Of a DNA stretch of 64,000 nt, positions 8,214-16,978 are shown piece after piece. The notes beneath the pieces were generated by a model. The model ran no database searches and had not been told where the DNA came from. It saw only the letters and a list, made by a program, of their open reading frames with translations. Position 1 is the stretch's first letter, and every line of letters begins with the position of its first letter. The stretch comes from Anammoximicrobium sp964486845 (GTDB lineage Bacteria > Planctomycetota > Planctomycetia > Pirellulales > Pirellulaceae): the NCBI GenBank assembly GCA_964486845.1, contig CAZAQY010000011.1, forward strand, positions 5,449 through 69,448. The letters are read 5' to 3'. The translations under genes were made by a program, and so were the position numbers.

Positions 8214-8489
8214 TCAGTAGCGCTCGCGACGACCGCCGCTCCGCTGCTCTCTCGCGCGGGCCTCGTTGACCGTCAGGGTGCGTCCCTGCAGTTCGGTACC
8301 GTGCAGCGCCTGGATGGCCGCGTCGCCGCCGTCGGACATCTCGACAAAGCCAAAGCCGCGCGCCCGGCCGGTCTCGCGGTCCGTCACGACAGTCGCCGAG
8401 GCGACGGTGCCGTGCTGGCTGAATGCCTGGCGCAAATCATCGGAGGTCGTGTTGAAGGACAGATTCCCCACATACAGTTTCTTACTCAT
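8214..8489 (-). CDS. RRM-domain RNA-binding protein
   Basis: 91 residues, a single RNA-recognition motif. RNP2 is LYVGNL at residues 5-10 and RNP1 is RGFGFVEM at 44-51, with the aromatic residues that stack on RNA present in both. A short Arg/Gly tail (RSGGRRERY) ends the protein, as in cyanobacterial Rbp and planctomycete homologues. Two ATGs are close together. The second (8489) is chosen because GAGGA lies six bases before it, whereas the first abuts that site directly. A small GAGCC/GGCTC hairpin overlaps the ribosome-site region. The likely role is an RNA chaperone, often cold-induced. Confidence 0.93.
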   Translation of the reverse strand: MSKKLYVGNLSFNTTSDDLRQAFSQHGTVASATVVTDRETGRARGFGFVEMSDGGDAAIQALHGTELQGRTLTVNEARAREQRSGGRRERY

Positions 8490-8495
8490 GGTCAT

Positions 8496-8903
8496 TCCTC
8501 GAGCCCTTCAGGCTCATTGCAAGAGATCACGCGGGAACGTTTTGCGCAGCACCACACCCGGCGTGCCCGCGCAGCGGGCCGCGGACGCGGCAGCGCGCAT
8601 GTTCCTCGTTTCCGCCAACAGGGCGGCGCAGAAGATCGCAGTCAACCCAAACGCAGTCGAACCGCCCATGCCGGGCGCAACCACGGCTCGCCGCAGGCTC
8701 GGTGCGTTGGCACCACCTGTGTTGAGAACCTTTCCGGCGCGACCAGCTGTCGATCCTGGAGACTGTGAGAGATGACTCTGAGCAGGAGAACCAGGAAGGA
8801 AGAAGCGGAGGTGTGTCCGTCGTGCTGGGGTCTTCCAGCCGGCCAAGCACTCGCTTGGCCAACGCCCAGATTATACACGCCCAAGACAAAATGAAAACAC
8901 CAC
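8496..8903. other. Intergenic region, no supported gene
   Basis: About 400 bases between the esterase chimera and the RRM gene, both on the minus strand. A minus-strand open frame at 8514-8846 has no recognisable domain and ignores the RRM start signals. A perfect hairpin at 8841-8860 (GGCCAAGC-ACTC-GCTTGGCC) could end transcription of the esterase gene or be another dispersed palindrome. The rest may be a long leader of the RRM gene. That is inference. Confidence 0.4.
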
Positions 8904-10520
8904 TTAACGATTCATCCGTAAGATTTTCAATCGCACGCCGGCCGGGGAGGGGATGACGATCGCGGGGATCGTGATCCGGCCGCGGGCGCCGGCGGCGATC
9001 TCGGCGGGCGGCGCGTCGCCGATGCGGACGCTCAGCCGTTCGCCCGCCGATGTCCGGGACTTCTGCACGCGCCGTAGAGTCACGTCGGTGCGGAGCGGAT
9101 ACTCCAGGCTCGGATATTCGGCCAGGATCGTGATCGCGTAATGGTCCGGCTCGTCCTCGATCTCGCGCCAAGCCAGGCCGCGATTGATCCAGCCCACGAT
9201 ATCGCCGTCGTCCGGATTCCCGTTGCCGGGGTCGCGGCTGGCAGACGTGTCGGCAAACGCCGGGAAGCTTTGATCGAGGCGGAATTGCCGGAACTGTTGG
9301 GTCCAAGCCTTGACGTCGGGCGGCGCGTCTTTGCCGGCGGTCGGATGCTCGCCGTCGTCCCAGTACACGGCCAGCGCCTGCCGGGCTTCGTTGATCGCCC
9401 GATAAAACGGCGGGTTGTTCTCCCAGGGGATCGAAGCGTCGCGGCGCCCGTGGACGACGAACAGCGGCGGCAGGTCGGCGTCGGACGCGCGGACGAACTT
9501 CGTCCCGTTCATGCGGTCCAACAGCGGGACGCCTTCGTTGGTCTTGACGCCCTCGGTGATCGGGCCGCCCCAGCACGCCGCCTCCAGCCGTTTGGCGCTG
9601 CCGGAGCCCAGATAGGTATAGCTGACGATCGGCACGTGGGCGTGCAGCGGGGCGAACAATTCGGAGTGGCGCAAGCCGAAGGAGATCGTGCCGCAGCCGC
9701 CCATCGAACTGCCCGAACAGTACCAGCGGTTCGGATCGGTCTGATAATGGCGGCCGACCCAGTCGAGAATCCACAGGTTGCGACGCTCGGTGTAATTGGT
9801 CGGAACGCCCTGGGCCATGCGCTGGCGGTCGTAGATCTCGGAGTTGTAGCCGTACCAGAAGCTCCAGATGGCCGAGCCGCATGCGCCGTCGGGGTGCGGG
9901 CGGTTGATCCACGTCCGGTCGGTGGGACGGATCACGACCTCGTCGCCCGCGACGCGCACGCTGAACTTGACCGCCAGCCCTTCGCGCCAGCCCATCGTCC
10001 GGTCGCCGAAGAACAGGTACTCCATGTCGGGCACCACGCCGCTCTTGCCGTGCAGCTTGATCCCCTGGGCCTTGCCGCGTCCGGCGCCGGGCGGGGGCGG
10101 CTGGCCCGGCCGCTGCCAGATGGGCCGGATCGCGCCGGGGACGGCCGGTACGCCCGCCGTGAGCGAATTGACGCCGGCGGCCAGGTACGTGTCCTCGCGG
10201 CCGTCGGGATCTGTGTACGTGACGGCGAAGTACAGCCGCTCTGCTCGCTCCGGCGATGTCGATTGGGGGGGTCGCACGCCCTGCCGCGTGTGCAGATCGA
10301 CGGGATAGAAGGCATAGCATACGGCATCGTCGAAGACGCGCCCGCCGACGTAATCCTCGTGCGTGATCACCACCTCGCCCAGGATCCGGTAGCTCTCGCG
10401 AAAGGCGGTCTCGGGCTGGAGTTGCACAAGACGAGCCGCCTGGTCGCCTCGCGAGCGACGTGTCCGGAGGCGTTCGAGGATGGTGCGGCGGCCCGCCAGA
10501 TTGGCCTCGGTGCGGGTCAC
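8904..10520 (-). CDS. Chimera: FAD-oxidoreductase fragment fused to an alpha/beta-hydrolase (esterase)
   Basis: 538 residues, GTG start. Residues ~1-84 match an internal piece of planctomycete FAD-dependent oxidoreductases (pfam12831): EANLAGRRTILERLR, then PETAFRESYRILGEVVITHEDYVGG, then YPVDLHT. The FAD-binding GxGxxG and the family's C-terminus are missing. From ~residue 90 a different protein begins, a large esterase/hydrolase with a nucleophile-elbow GSSMGG (Ser272) and a late PPLFVVHGRRDASIPW Asp region. No signal peptide is visible, although such esterases are normally exported. The junction looks like a deletion that joined two neighbouring genes. Whether the product is made or active is unclear. 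Confidence 0.65.
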   Translation of the reverse strand: MTRTEANLAGRRTILERLRTRRSRGDQAARLVQLQPETAFRESYRILGEVVITHEDYVGGRVFDDAVCYAFYPVDLHTRQGVRPPQSTSPERAERLYFAVTYTDPDGREDTYLAAGVNSLTAGVPAVPGAIRPIWQRPGQPPPPGAGRGKAQGIKLHGKSGVVPDMEYLFFGDRTMGWREGLAVKFSVRVAGDEVVIRPTDRTWINRPHPDGACGSAIWSFWYGYNSEIYDRQRMAQGVPTNYTERRNLWILDWVGRHYQTDPNRWYCSGSSMGGCGTISFGLRHSELFAPLHAHVPIVSYTYLGSGSAKRLEAACWGGPITEGVKTNEGVPLLDRMNGTKFVRASDADLPPLFVVHGRRDASIPWENNPPFYRAINEARQALAVYWDDGEHPTAGKDAPPDVKAWTQQFRQFRLDQSFPAFADTSASRDPGNGNPDDGDIVGWINRGLAWREIEDEPDHYAITILAEYPSLEYPLRTDVTLRRVQKSRTSAGERLSVRIGDAPPAEIAAGARGRITIPAIVIPSPAGVRLKILRMNR

Positions 10521-10710
10521 GGAGTTCGACGAGTCGGGTGGCGATCATGGAAATCCTTGCATCGATAGTGCGAACGGAGGGCAGGGGAAACGCCGCCACA
10601 CCCGCCAGGAGGGTTGCCCCGCCTGTCCGAACTGAACTTCTCCACAACCCAGCCGGACCGACCGGGGGTGAAAAGGATGGGAGGCTTCGGTAAAATCTGC
10701 AAAAGAGTGG

Positions 10711-10740
10711 TTGACGACCAACGCTAGCCTTGTCGATACT
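10711..10740 (+). promoter_or_regulatory. Candidate sigma-70 promoter for infC
   Basis: TTGACG at 10711-10716 and GATACT at 10735-10740 are separated by 18 bases. This is the only good match in the gap before infC, and it leaves a leader of about 100 bases. Prediction from sequence only. Confidence 0.4.
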
Positions 10741-10850
10741 TTTTAGTTAAAGTGAGTTAGTTCTACAGGTTTCCGGCGCGGACGCGATCTGATTGGAGCC
10801 GTACCGATCGAGCGGATGTGCCATATCTCAAGCATGAAAGGGCAGCAGCA

Positions 10851-11351
10851 ATCGACCGCATCCAGAACAGGGTCAACGAGCAGATCCGCATTTCTCCAGT
10901 ACGGGTCATTTCGGAGACTGGTGAGCAACTGGGAATCATGATCACCTCGGACGCGATCGATCGAGCGCGTCATGCCGAACTCGATCTGGTGGAAGTCGCC
11001 CCCAACGAAAAGCCACCGGTTTGCCGGATCATGGACTTCGGCAAATACAAATACGAGAAGAAAAAGCGGGCTGGGCACAACGCGCACCAGATCAAGACCA
11101 AGGAAATCCGACTGCGTCCCAAGACAGGCGAACACGATGTGGACTTCAAGATCAAGAGCGCCAAGAGGTTCCTGGAGCACAAGGACAAGGTCCAGGTGAC
11201 GGTCGTTTTCCGCGGTCGCGAGATGGCGCATATTGAAGAGGGCCGCAAGGTGATGGAAGAGGTGATCCAAGAACTGGCCGACTTCGGCAAAGTGGAGTCA
11301 CCGCCTGCTCAACACTCGCGGCGCATCATTTGCACCATTTCGCCCAAGTAG
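10851..11351 (+). CDS. infC: Translation initiation factor IF-3, probable AUC start
   Basis: 166 residues. IF-3 binds the 30S subunit, blocks premature 50S joining and checks the initiator codon. The N-domain (NRVNEQIRISPVRVI, then LVEVAPNEKPPVCRIMDFGKYKYE), the lysine-rich linker and the C-domain (KEIRLRPKTGEHDVDFKIKSAKRFL, then VTVVFRGREMAH) are all intact. There is no ATG near the family's normal start. An ATC at 10851 has AAAGGG eight bases before it, matching the AUU/AUC starts used by infC in other bacteria for self-regulation. A GTG at 10818 in the same frame is the alternative and would add 11 residues, but has no clear ribosome site. Confidence 0.93.
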   Translation: MDRIQNRVNEQIRISPVRVISETGEQLGIMITSDAIDRARHAELDLVEVAPNEKPPVCRIMDFGKYKYEKKKRAGHNAHQIKTKEIRLRPKTGEHDVDFKIKSAKRFLEHKDKVQVTVVFRGREMAHIEEGRKVMEEVIQELADFGKVESPPAQHSRRIICTISPK

Positions 11352-11418
11352 CCGGGCGAGTTACCCTTTGATTCCGCACCCGCCAGCGTTTACACAGGTG
11401 GGTTGGTGCAGGTCCGGC

Positions 11419-11526
11419 GTCCGTCGAAGTGCGCCCCTCGCAAGGGGGAACCGTGAACCTGGTCAGGCCGTAACAGGAGCAGCCATAAGCGGTGTACTCT
11501 TGTGCGGGGGGCGCTCTTCGGCGGAC
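11419..11526 (+). ncRNA. ffs: Signal recognition particle RNA (4.5S type)
   Basis: The conserved helix-8 core is clear: GGTCAGGCCG at 11461-11470, a TAAC loop, then GGAGCAGCC at 11476-11484. These are the asymmetric-loop bases bound by the Ffh M domain. The flanks pair: 11419-11437 (GTCCGTCGAAGTGCGCCCC) is almost fully complementary to 11508-11526, giving the long hairpin of a bacterial short-form SRP RNA of about 108 bases. The apical loop is unusual in being TAAC rather than GGAA. It lies between infC and the DHDPS-like gene. Confidence 0.85.
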
Positions 11527-11598
11527 GCGGTTTCGTGTCTCAAGGCGGGCCGCAAGCAAGCTGCCGTCGCGGGTGGAGCCGAACCGTGAAGCTGGAAG

Positions 11599-12735
11599 CT
11601 ACGGGGCGGCCGCGGCAAAGTCGGGCGATCCGGGCTTCTGGTACGGCTTCAACGCTTCGAACCGGTATTCGATCTCGGCGATTTCTTCTGGGCTCAGCTC
11701 CTGCTCCGAGTAGATGGGCGATGCGGGAATGGTGCCACCAGGCCCGTAGTGACGCGAGACCATCGTCTGGAACACGCCGCGCTTCTTCCATAGGTACAAC
11801 TGGTAGCCGCGCAAGTCGCCGGGATGGGTCCTGCCCAGGTTGATCATGAGCGCGAATTTGCTGTACGCATCGCGCACGGCGGCGGGATCCGACCCGCTCT
11901 TGTGCAATTGCCAGATGCGGGTGAGAACGTCGGCGTAGATGGCTCGCTCGGTGATCAGTCCTTCCGAGCCGAGCCGCAATTCGTAAAGCCAGCCATACCC
12001 GCCGCGGGCGCTGAACACGCGCCGGATCGGCGGTTTGGCCGCGAGCAAGGCACGCGTGCGAGCGATGACGTTGCCCGCTTCCTCCTTCACGTAGCCGAAG
12101 TTGGGGAAGTCTTTGGCGAGTTCGATCAGCAGGTCTACGGAAGGGATGGGCCCCTTGTAGGCCACTCCGCCCGTGGTCTGGATAAAGACGGGCCGTTTCG
12201 TGACCGCAGCCAGGGCATGCCAGTACTGGCGCAAATCGTTCTCCGTCTTGCCCGAGTCCGGCGGTCGCGAAATGATCGCCGGCGGCGCCAGTTTCTCGAC
12301 ATGTTCGGCAAACATGAGCATTTCGGCCGTGTCCTTGCCCTGCACCCCCAGGCACAACGCCGTCGTGCTCAGCTTGCGCGCCGTCCTGGCGAGCACCTCC
12401 ATGCCCTCGAGCTTTTCGCCGGTCGTAAGCAGATCGACGCTGTCGCCCGACTGTGGCCAGATCATGCCCGGACAACCGCACCAGTCGACGTAGCAGGCCG
12501 ACTTGGCCAGCGCGTCGAAGTCCACGGCGCCCGCTGCGGTAAAGGGGGTCGATAGAATCAGAAACGGTCCTTGAATCCTCGGGTCCGCCCCACCCGCGCC
12601 GGCGCCAGATGCGTTGTCAAAAGCGTTCGCAGCGTGCGCTGGTCGCCGAAACCAAGCCGCGGTGATCGCGCCCGATGCGCCAGCGGTCGCAACTTGGAGC
12701 ATCCGCCGCCGCGTAATTTGCCTGTCTGTAGACAT
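11599..12735 (-). CDS. Tat-exported DHDPS/N-acetylneuraminate lyase family protein
   Basis: 378 residues. It starts at ATG 12735 with a twin-arginine leader (TRRRMLQVATAGASGAITAAWF, residues 8-29). The TIM-barrel family signs are FLILSTPF at 58-65 and FGYVKEEAG with the Schiff-base Lys217. Cytosolic DHDPS makes lysine precursors. The leader, and substitutions such as WPQSGDSV in place of the usual GTTGE loop, argue against that role. An exported aldolase or lyase acting on sugar acids is more likely. The neighbouring gene upstream on the same strand is the large glycosidase-like protein, which fits carbohydrate use. The substrate is unknown. Confidence 0.85.
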   Translation of the reverse strand: MSTDRQITRRRMLQVATAGASGAITAAWFRRPAHAANAFDNASGAGAGGADPRIQGPFLILSTPFTAAGAVDFDALAKSACYVDWCGCPGMIWPQSGDSVDLLTTGEKLEGMEVLARTARKLSTTALCLGVQGKDTAEMLMFAEHVEKLAPPAIISRPPDSGKTENDLRQYWHALAAVTKRPVFIQTTGGVAYKGPIPSVDLLIELAKDFPNFGYVKEEAGNVIARTRALLAAKPPIRRVFSARGGYGWLYELRLGSEGLITERAIYADVLTRIWQLHKSGSDPAAVRDAYSKFALMINLGRTHPGDLRGYQLYLWKKRGVFQTMVSRHYGPGGTIPASPIYSEQELSPEEIAEIEYRFEALKPYQKPGSPDFAAAAP

Positions 12736-12946
12736 GGTGTACCTCCGCTGGTGAGTGATCTGGACTGTGCTGTCCGCCGGCGGTCCTGATCTTAGCAGGT
12801 TGGCAGCGGGACTCAAAGCGGTCGCGCAGTCCACATGCCTGTGAACGACGATGGCGGCGAAATCCAGGATCTGGTTTTCCAGGAGCGTCCCGGCCTGACG
12901 GCGCTACCAGGGTCTGATCCAGAGATTGGCCCAGCGGACGGCTAAC

Positions 12947-15900
12947 TCAGAACCGTATCAGGTAGCGGAACGCCCGGCTGTCCGTCTTCCACCGCACGAG
13001 CGGGCCGTCCTGCTCCGGTGCGACCGGGGCCAGCGGGTGGCCGTCGAGATCTTGGGCCACCATCTCCCGCACCTTCGCAGCGGGGGCGCCCAGCTGATCG
13101 AGCCGGAGTTGGACTTGGAAGCTCTCGGAGTCAGGCAAGGGCATTAGTTCCCATTCGGTGTTGGGGGCATAGCGCAGGCGGAAGGCGCCGGTCGTGGCGA
13201 CGGGGCCGAAATCCACCAGCTTGCCGGCCGTGTTCAGCCGTGCTTGACGCTCGGCCAGTCCTGGGTCCGGCGGTTCGGGTTTCCAGGTGATGGCGCCGGC
13301 CGCGTCGGCGGTTACGGTCCCGCAGCGAGCGCGGCCCGTGCCGTCGGTGGGGCCGGACAACCGCAGCCGGGCGCCGCCGGAACCGGGATGATAGAAGCCG
13401 GTGCGCACCGCAAACGTCGCGGGCAGCTTGACGCCGGCGGGCAGGGTGACGGTGCAGGTGCCTTCCGCGGTGCCTGCGGCGGCGAGTTTCGCGGCGTCGT
13501 ACTTCGTCCCGCCCTGGAACACGATGCCCTCGCCCTCCGTGTTCTTCTCGTTCACAAAGTGCAGGAAGGCCACGTAGCCTGGAGGCAGAGGCTGCAGCAC
13601 TCGCCATTGCACGCGCAGTTGGAGCTTGCCTTTGCCGAGATCCTCGCAGCCCGCGACGGTCGGTTCGATCACGCCGCGCTGGTCGGCCAGTTCCGGCCGC
13701 GCGTCGGCCAGCAGCGTGTGGCCGTGCTGGGCAAAGCCCGCGATCACGCCGTCGCGGCGGGTGACCATCGCAGTCGCCTGTCCCGCTTGGGCCACGAATC
13801 CGTAGGGCGGAAGCGTTTGGCCGCCAACCTGCCAATCGGTCCGGCCGCGGTTGGCGATCACCTGCGCGCCGCCGGCGAAACGGACGATCTGGCGGTGGAT
13901 GTCGTCGCCGGCGAACTCGTGCGACAGCATCTCGCGGCGTGCCAATTCGGCGCACACGTCGTGCAACAGCCAGTACGTCATCACGGCGCGGCGGGAGAAC
14001 GGGCCGTCGCACATCGGGTTGCGGCCGCCCAGCACGGTCATGTTCAGGTAGTCGTCGCTCGCGTAGCCGTGCAACGTCAGGTCGTGCTGTTCGCCGGAGT
14101 ACCGGTGTCCCAGCCCGCCCGCCAGCAGCACGAACGCACCGTGGCTGGCCATATCGTGCCACGGCACCCGCTCCGCGTCGCCGGCTTCCATCCCCCACGC
14201 GAATCGCCACTGGCCGGGGATCCAGCCCATGTGGTCCGACTGGGCCGCGTCCAGATGGCCGATCAGCGCGTCGTGGCCCGCTTCGCTGATCATCGGCGCG
14301 TTGTCGCCCAGCACCGCGCGGATGCGGTCGAACGCCGCGCTCCAGCGTTCGGCGCAGATCGTCTTGGGATAGAACCGGCCCGCTCGATCGCGAAAATCCA
14401 CCGGCGCCATGGCGCTGAACACGTCCACGAAATACGACGTGGGGGCGATGTGGGTCTTGACCAACTGCAGGTTCCGCTCCAGCCACGGTTGGAACGCGGT
14501 CGGCAGCCAACGGTAGCTCTGCGCCTGGCGGCCCTTGTTCAACCACGCCGCCTGCGGCGTGCCGTCGGCGTTGAAGATGATGTGGTCGTAGGAATAGCCC
14601 TCGGCGTCGGGATAGAAGTCGATGTAGTTGTCGTGCGGGCAGAACAGGATGCCGTGGCGGCGGCAAGCGGCGACCATGGCCTGGAACTGGTCGACGTTGC
14701 CCGCGGGCGGATAGATGTCGGGCAGCCGGTAGTCGTAGCCCCAGCGTTGCCAGACGTGCTTGACGAAGACCGCGTCGGTCAGACCATAGCGGGCTGCGAG
14801 TTCGATTCCGTCCGCTGCATTCTGGTAGTCGCCGTTCCATTGGTCCAAGCAGATCTTGCCCAGGATATTCTCGACCCCGGGGGCGGGGCGAAAGTCGGCG
14901 ATCGGGCGATAGGCCCGCGCCGCAGCAAAGGCGCCGCGCGACGACGGCAGCAGAGTCAGCGTCGCGTCGTGGTGTGTGCGCAACGCACACACCCGAGCGT
15001 CCGGGTCCACGCGCAACAGATCGGGAAACACGTCGCACGCCTGCAGCAAGGAGATGCCGTTGGCGAAGTCCAGGCCGGCGTGCCGCGTCGAGAGTTGAAA
15101 GCCGTTGGCGTGCAAATCGAACTTGGCGGGATTCTCGATCACGTTGCCGAAGCCGGCATACACGCGCCGCACCCGGTCCGACGCCGGCCCGATGGCCAGC
15201 ACCGTAAATCGCGGCTCGCCCCGCAGGTCGCGGGTGGCATCGGGCATCGAGAAGGCGACTCGCAGCGCGCCGTGCTCGGCCCCAATGCGTGCCTGGGCGC
15301 GCACCGTCTGATCGCCTTTCAGCAGCCGATGCACCACCGTGCCGGCGCCCTCGGCGAACTGTTCTTCCAGGCCCTCACACACCAGCCCGCTGCCGCTCGC
15401 GGCTAGCGGCGTGCCGTCCACCTCGATCGTGAAGCCCTCGAACGCCAGCTCGCGCCGACCGTCGGCAAAGGCCAGCCAGGCGTCCGCCAGCCCGTTCGGG
15501 CCTGGGACCAGGGCCACACCATGCACACCTGCGTCGCTCTCCAGCCGCCAGGTCCAATCGCGTTTCCCGCCCTGAAGCGCCTCGCGCGCCCCGGCCAATG
15601 CCGAATCGAGCCGCGCCGCGCGTTGAGCGTCCGGCTCGGGTTCCGGCCGCGGGCCAACCCAGATCGCCGGCGTGGCCCAGAATGCGGAATCGCACGACGT
15701 GTTGTGCTTGGGCCCCGGGCCGGTCACCAGTCGCAGCGTGATCTCCTGGCCCGCCCAGGCCGACAAATCCACGCGCGCGGGCTCCCACTGCTTGGCCGCC
15801 GAGAAACGCGAGAACAACTCCTGCCAAGCATCGCCCGCGCTGGCTTGGACCCGGAACTCGACGCCGTCGCTGGCGCCCTCGCGTTTCAAGTCGCTATCGC

Positions 15901-16645
15901 GGATCGCGGTGGCGAACTCCAGCACCAGCGGCTTCACCGGCGGCAAGGCGATGCGCCAGTCCAGCTGCGCGTCGCCCCAGCCCGTACGGTACGGCGGGTG
16001 GACGTTGATCGCCCGCCGGCGCTCCCCGCGGTCGACTTCCGTGAGCCCCACCGAGCAGCCGGTGGCCGCGTCGCTGCCCAGCCAGTCGGCGGGTTGCGTC
16101 ACGGGCGGCTGGTCGTGAACGGCGATGCGGGCTTGGAAGCGGGTGGCCACGTCCAGCCGCAGCGGGCCTCGCCGCGGCGCCTGCCACGGCTGCGCGGCGC
16201 CGGCGCTCGGTTTGGCTTTCGCGACGGCCTCGCGGGCCACGGACAGGATCAGGATCGCATGCGCGGCCGCCTGTGCCGGGCCGGACCCGAACTCGGCCCG
16301 CGCGTGGACCGGATACAGGGCGGCGTACGAGTCCGCAGCGGGTACCACGTTGAACGGCACCACCTGCGAGCCTTTCGGCGCCAGCGAAAAGGCCCGCTCG
16401 GCCTCGCCTTCCGCCCGCCAGCCGTCGACGCCCCACATGCGCACCGTACCGGCCAGCGGCGAGTCGCCGGCGTTGGTCAGCGTGATCGGGACGGCGATCG
16501 GCTTGTCCAACGCCCGGATCTCGCCCGGATCGGCGATGCGAATCGTGAGCGGTCCGGCGGCATCCGCCGGCGGATTGAAGGCCCACGCGGTGGCCTGTAC
16601 TGCGAACAAACCGGCGAGCAAGAAAAGGGGCAGGATTCGTTTCAT
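12947..16645 (-). CDS. Very large secreted glycosidase-like protein
   Basis: 1232 residues with a Sec signal peptide (MKRILPLFLLAGLFAVQATAWA). An N-terminal beta-rich region contains a jelly-roll-like segment. A TIM-barrel-like region follows at about residues 590-810, with GKICLDQWNGDYQ, TDAVFVKHVWQRWGYDYRLP, ILFCPHDNYIDFYPD, TSYFVDVFSA and MISEAGHDALIGHLDA. The layout recalls GH101 endo-alpha-N-acetylgalactosaminidases and DUF5696 proteins, with Asp and Glu at strand ends as possible catalytic pair. The C-terminal third is beta-sandwich-like. The assignment to a glycoside hydrolase clan is inference and no exact family is claimed. It is probably periplasmic or surface-exposed. Confidence 0.7.
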   Translation of the reverse strand: MKRILPLFLLAGLFAVQATAWAFNPPADAAGPLTIRIADPGEIRALDKPIAVPITLTNAGDSPLAGTVRMWGVDGWRAEGEAERAFSLAPKGSQVVPFNVVPAADSYAALYPVHARAEFGSGPAQAAAHAILILSVAREAVAKAKPSAGAAQPWQAPRRGPLRLDVATRFQARIAVHDQPPVTQPADWLGSDAATGCSVGLTEVDRGERRRAINVHPPYRTGWGDAQLDWRIALPPVKPLVLEFATAIRDSDLKREGASDGVEFRVQASAGDAWQELFSRFSAAKQWEPARVDLSAWAGQEITLRLVTGPGPKHNTSCDSAFWATPAIWVGPRPEPEPDAQRAARLDSALAGAREALQGGKRDWTWRLESDAGVHGVALVPGPNGLADAWLAFADGRRELAFEGFTIEVDGTPLAASGSGLVCEGLEEQFAEGAGTVVHRLLKGDQTVRAQARIGAEHGALRVAFSMPDATRDLRGEPRFTVLAIGPASDRVRRVYAGFGNVIENPAKFDLHANGFQLSTRHAGLDFANGISLLQACDVFPDLLRVDPDARVCALRTHHDATLTLLPSSRGAFAAARAYRPIADFRPAPGVENILGKICLDQWNGDYQNAADGIELAARYGLTDAVFVKHVWQRWGYDYRLPDIYPPAGNVDQFQAMVAACRRHGILFCPHDNYIDFYPDAEGYSYDHIIFNADGTPQAAWLNKGRQAQSYRWLPTAFQPWLERNLQLVKTHIAPTSYFVDVFSAMAPVDFRDRAGRFYPKTICAERWSAAFDRIRAVLGDNAPMISEAGHDALIGHLDAAQSDHMGWIPGQWRFAWGMEAGDAERVPWHDMASHGAFVLLAGGLGHRYSGEQHDLTLHGYASDDYLNMTVLGGRNPMCDGPFSRRAVMTYWLLHDVCAELARREMLSHEFAGDDIHRQIVRFAGGAQVIANRGRTDWQVGGQTLPPYGFVAQAGQATAMVTRRDGVIAGFAQHGHTLLADARPELADQRGVIEPTVAGCEDLGKGKLQLRVQWRVLQPLPPGYVAFLHFVNEKNTEGEGIVFQGGTKYDAAKLAAAGTAEGTCTVTLPAGVKLPATFAVRTGFYHPGSGGARLRLSGPTDGTGRARCGTVTADAAGAITWKPEPPDPGLAERQARLNTAGKLVDFGPVATTGAFRLRYAPNTEWELMPLPDSESFQVQLRLDQLGAPAAKVREMVAQDLDGHPLAPVAPEQDGPLVRWKTDSRAFRYLIRF

Positions 16646-16978
16646 CGCAAGGGACCTCCTCTTCGGGCCAGAACGGAACGGCAGGGAAGGAACGGAGTCT
16701 GTACCGCCCACGATTGGACCCGACCGGAGCCGGCCGGGCAAGTCCCGCGCCTGTGGGTGTCGCGCCAACTCAAAGCCTACCAGGACGGCAACTCGGGTTC
16801 TCAACAACTCTGTCAACGAGAGGCTGAATCCCCAAGTTCATGAACTTAACCGGCTGCGCCGGAACCTACTCCAAGGACAGCCGCAGACACCGGATCAGGC
16901 TCGGGAAGAGATACGAGGGCTGGTCCGTCATGAGGCACGCGCGCCAACTTCGGCAAGCAGAGCCTGTTCGGGTCTGGT
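16646..16978. other. Intergenic region, no supported gene
   Basis: About 330 bases upstream of the large glycosidase-like gene and downstream of the DUF1080 gene. It should hold the glycosidase promoter on the minus strand. I see no gene or strong structure. A 17-base segment (16851-16867) recurs inverted at 60569-60585. Confidence 0.4.

Noticed and set aside
8514..8846. 110-residue minus-strand frame before the RRM gene
   Set aside because: No domain and no ribosome site. Composition looks like noncoding GC-rich sequence, and it ends in the RRM leader.
11599..12735. DapA for lysine biosynthesis
   Set aside because: It has a twin-arginine leader and altered active-site loop, so an exported catabolic role fits better.
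16851..16867. 17-base match (CGGCTGCGCCGGAACCT) shared inverted with 60569-60585
   Set aside because: In a 64-kb GC-rich window such a match can occur by chance. There is no longer homology, so it is not called a repeat family.
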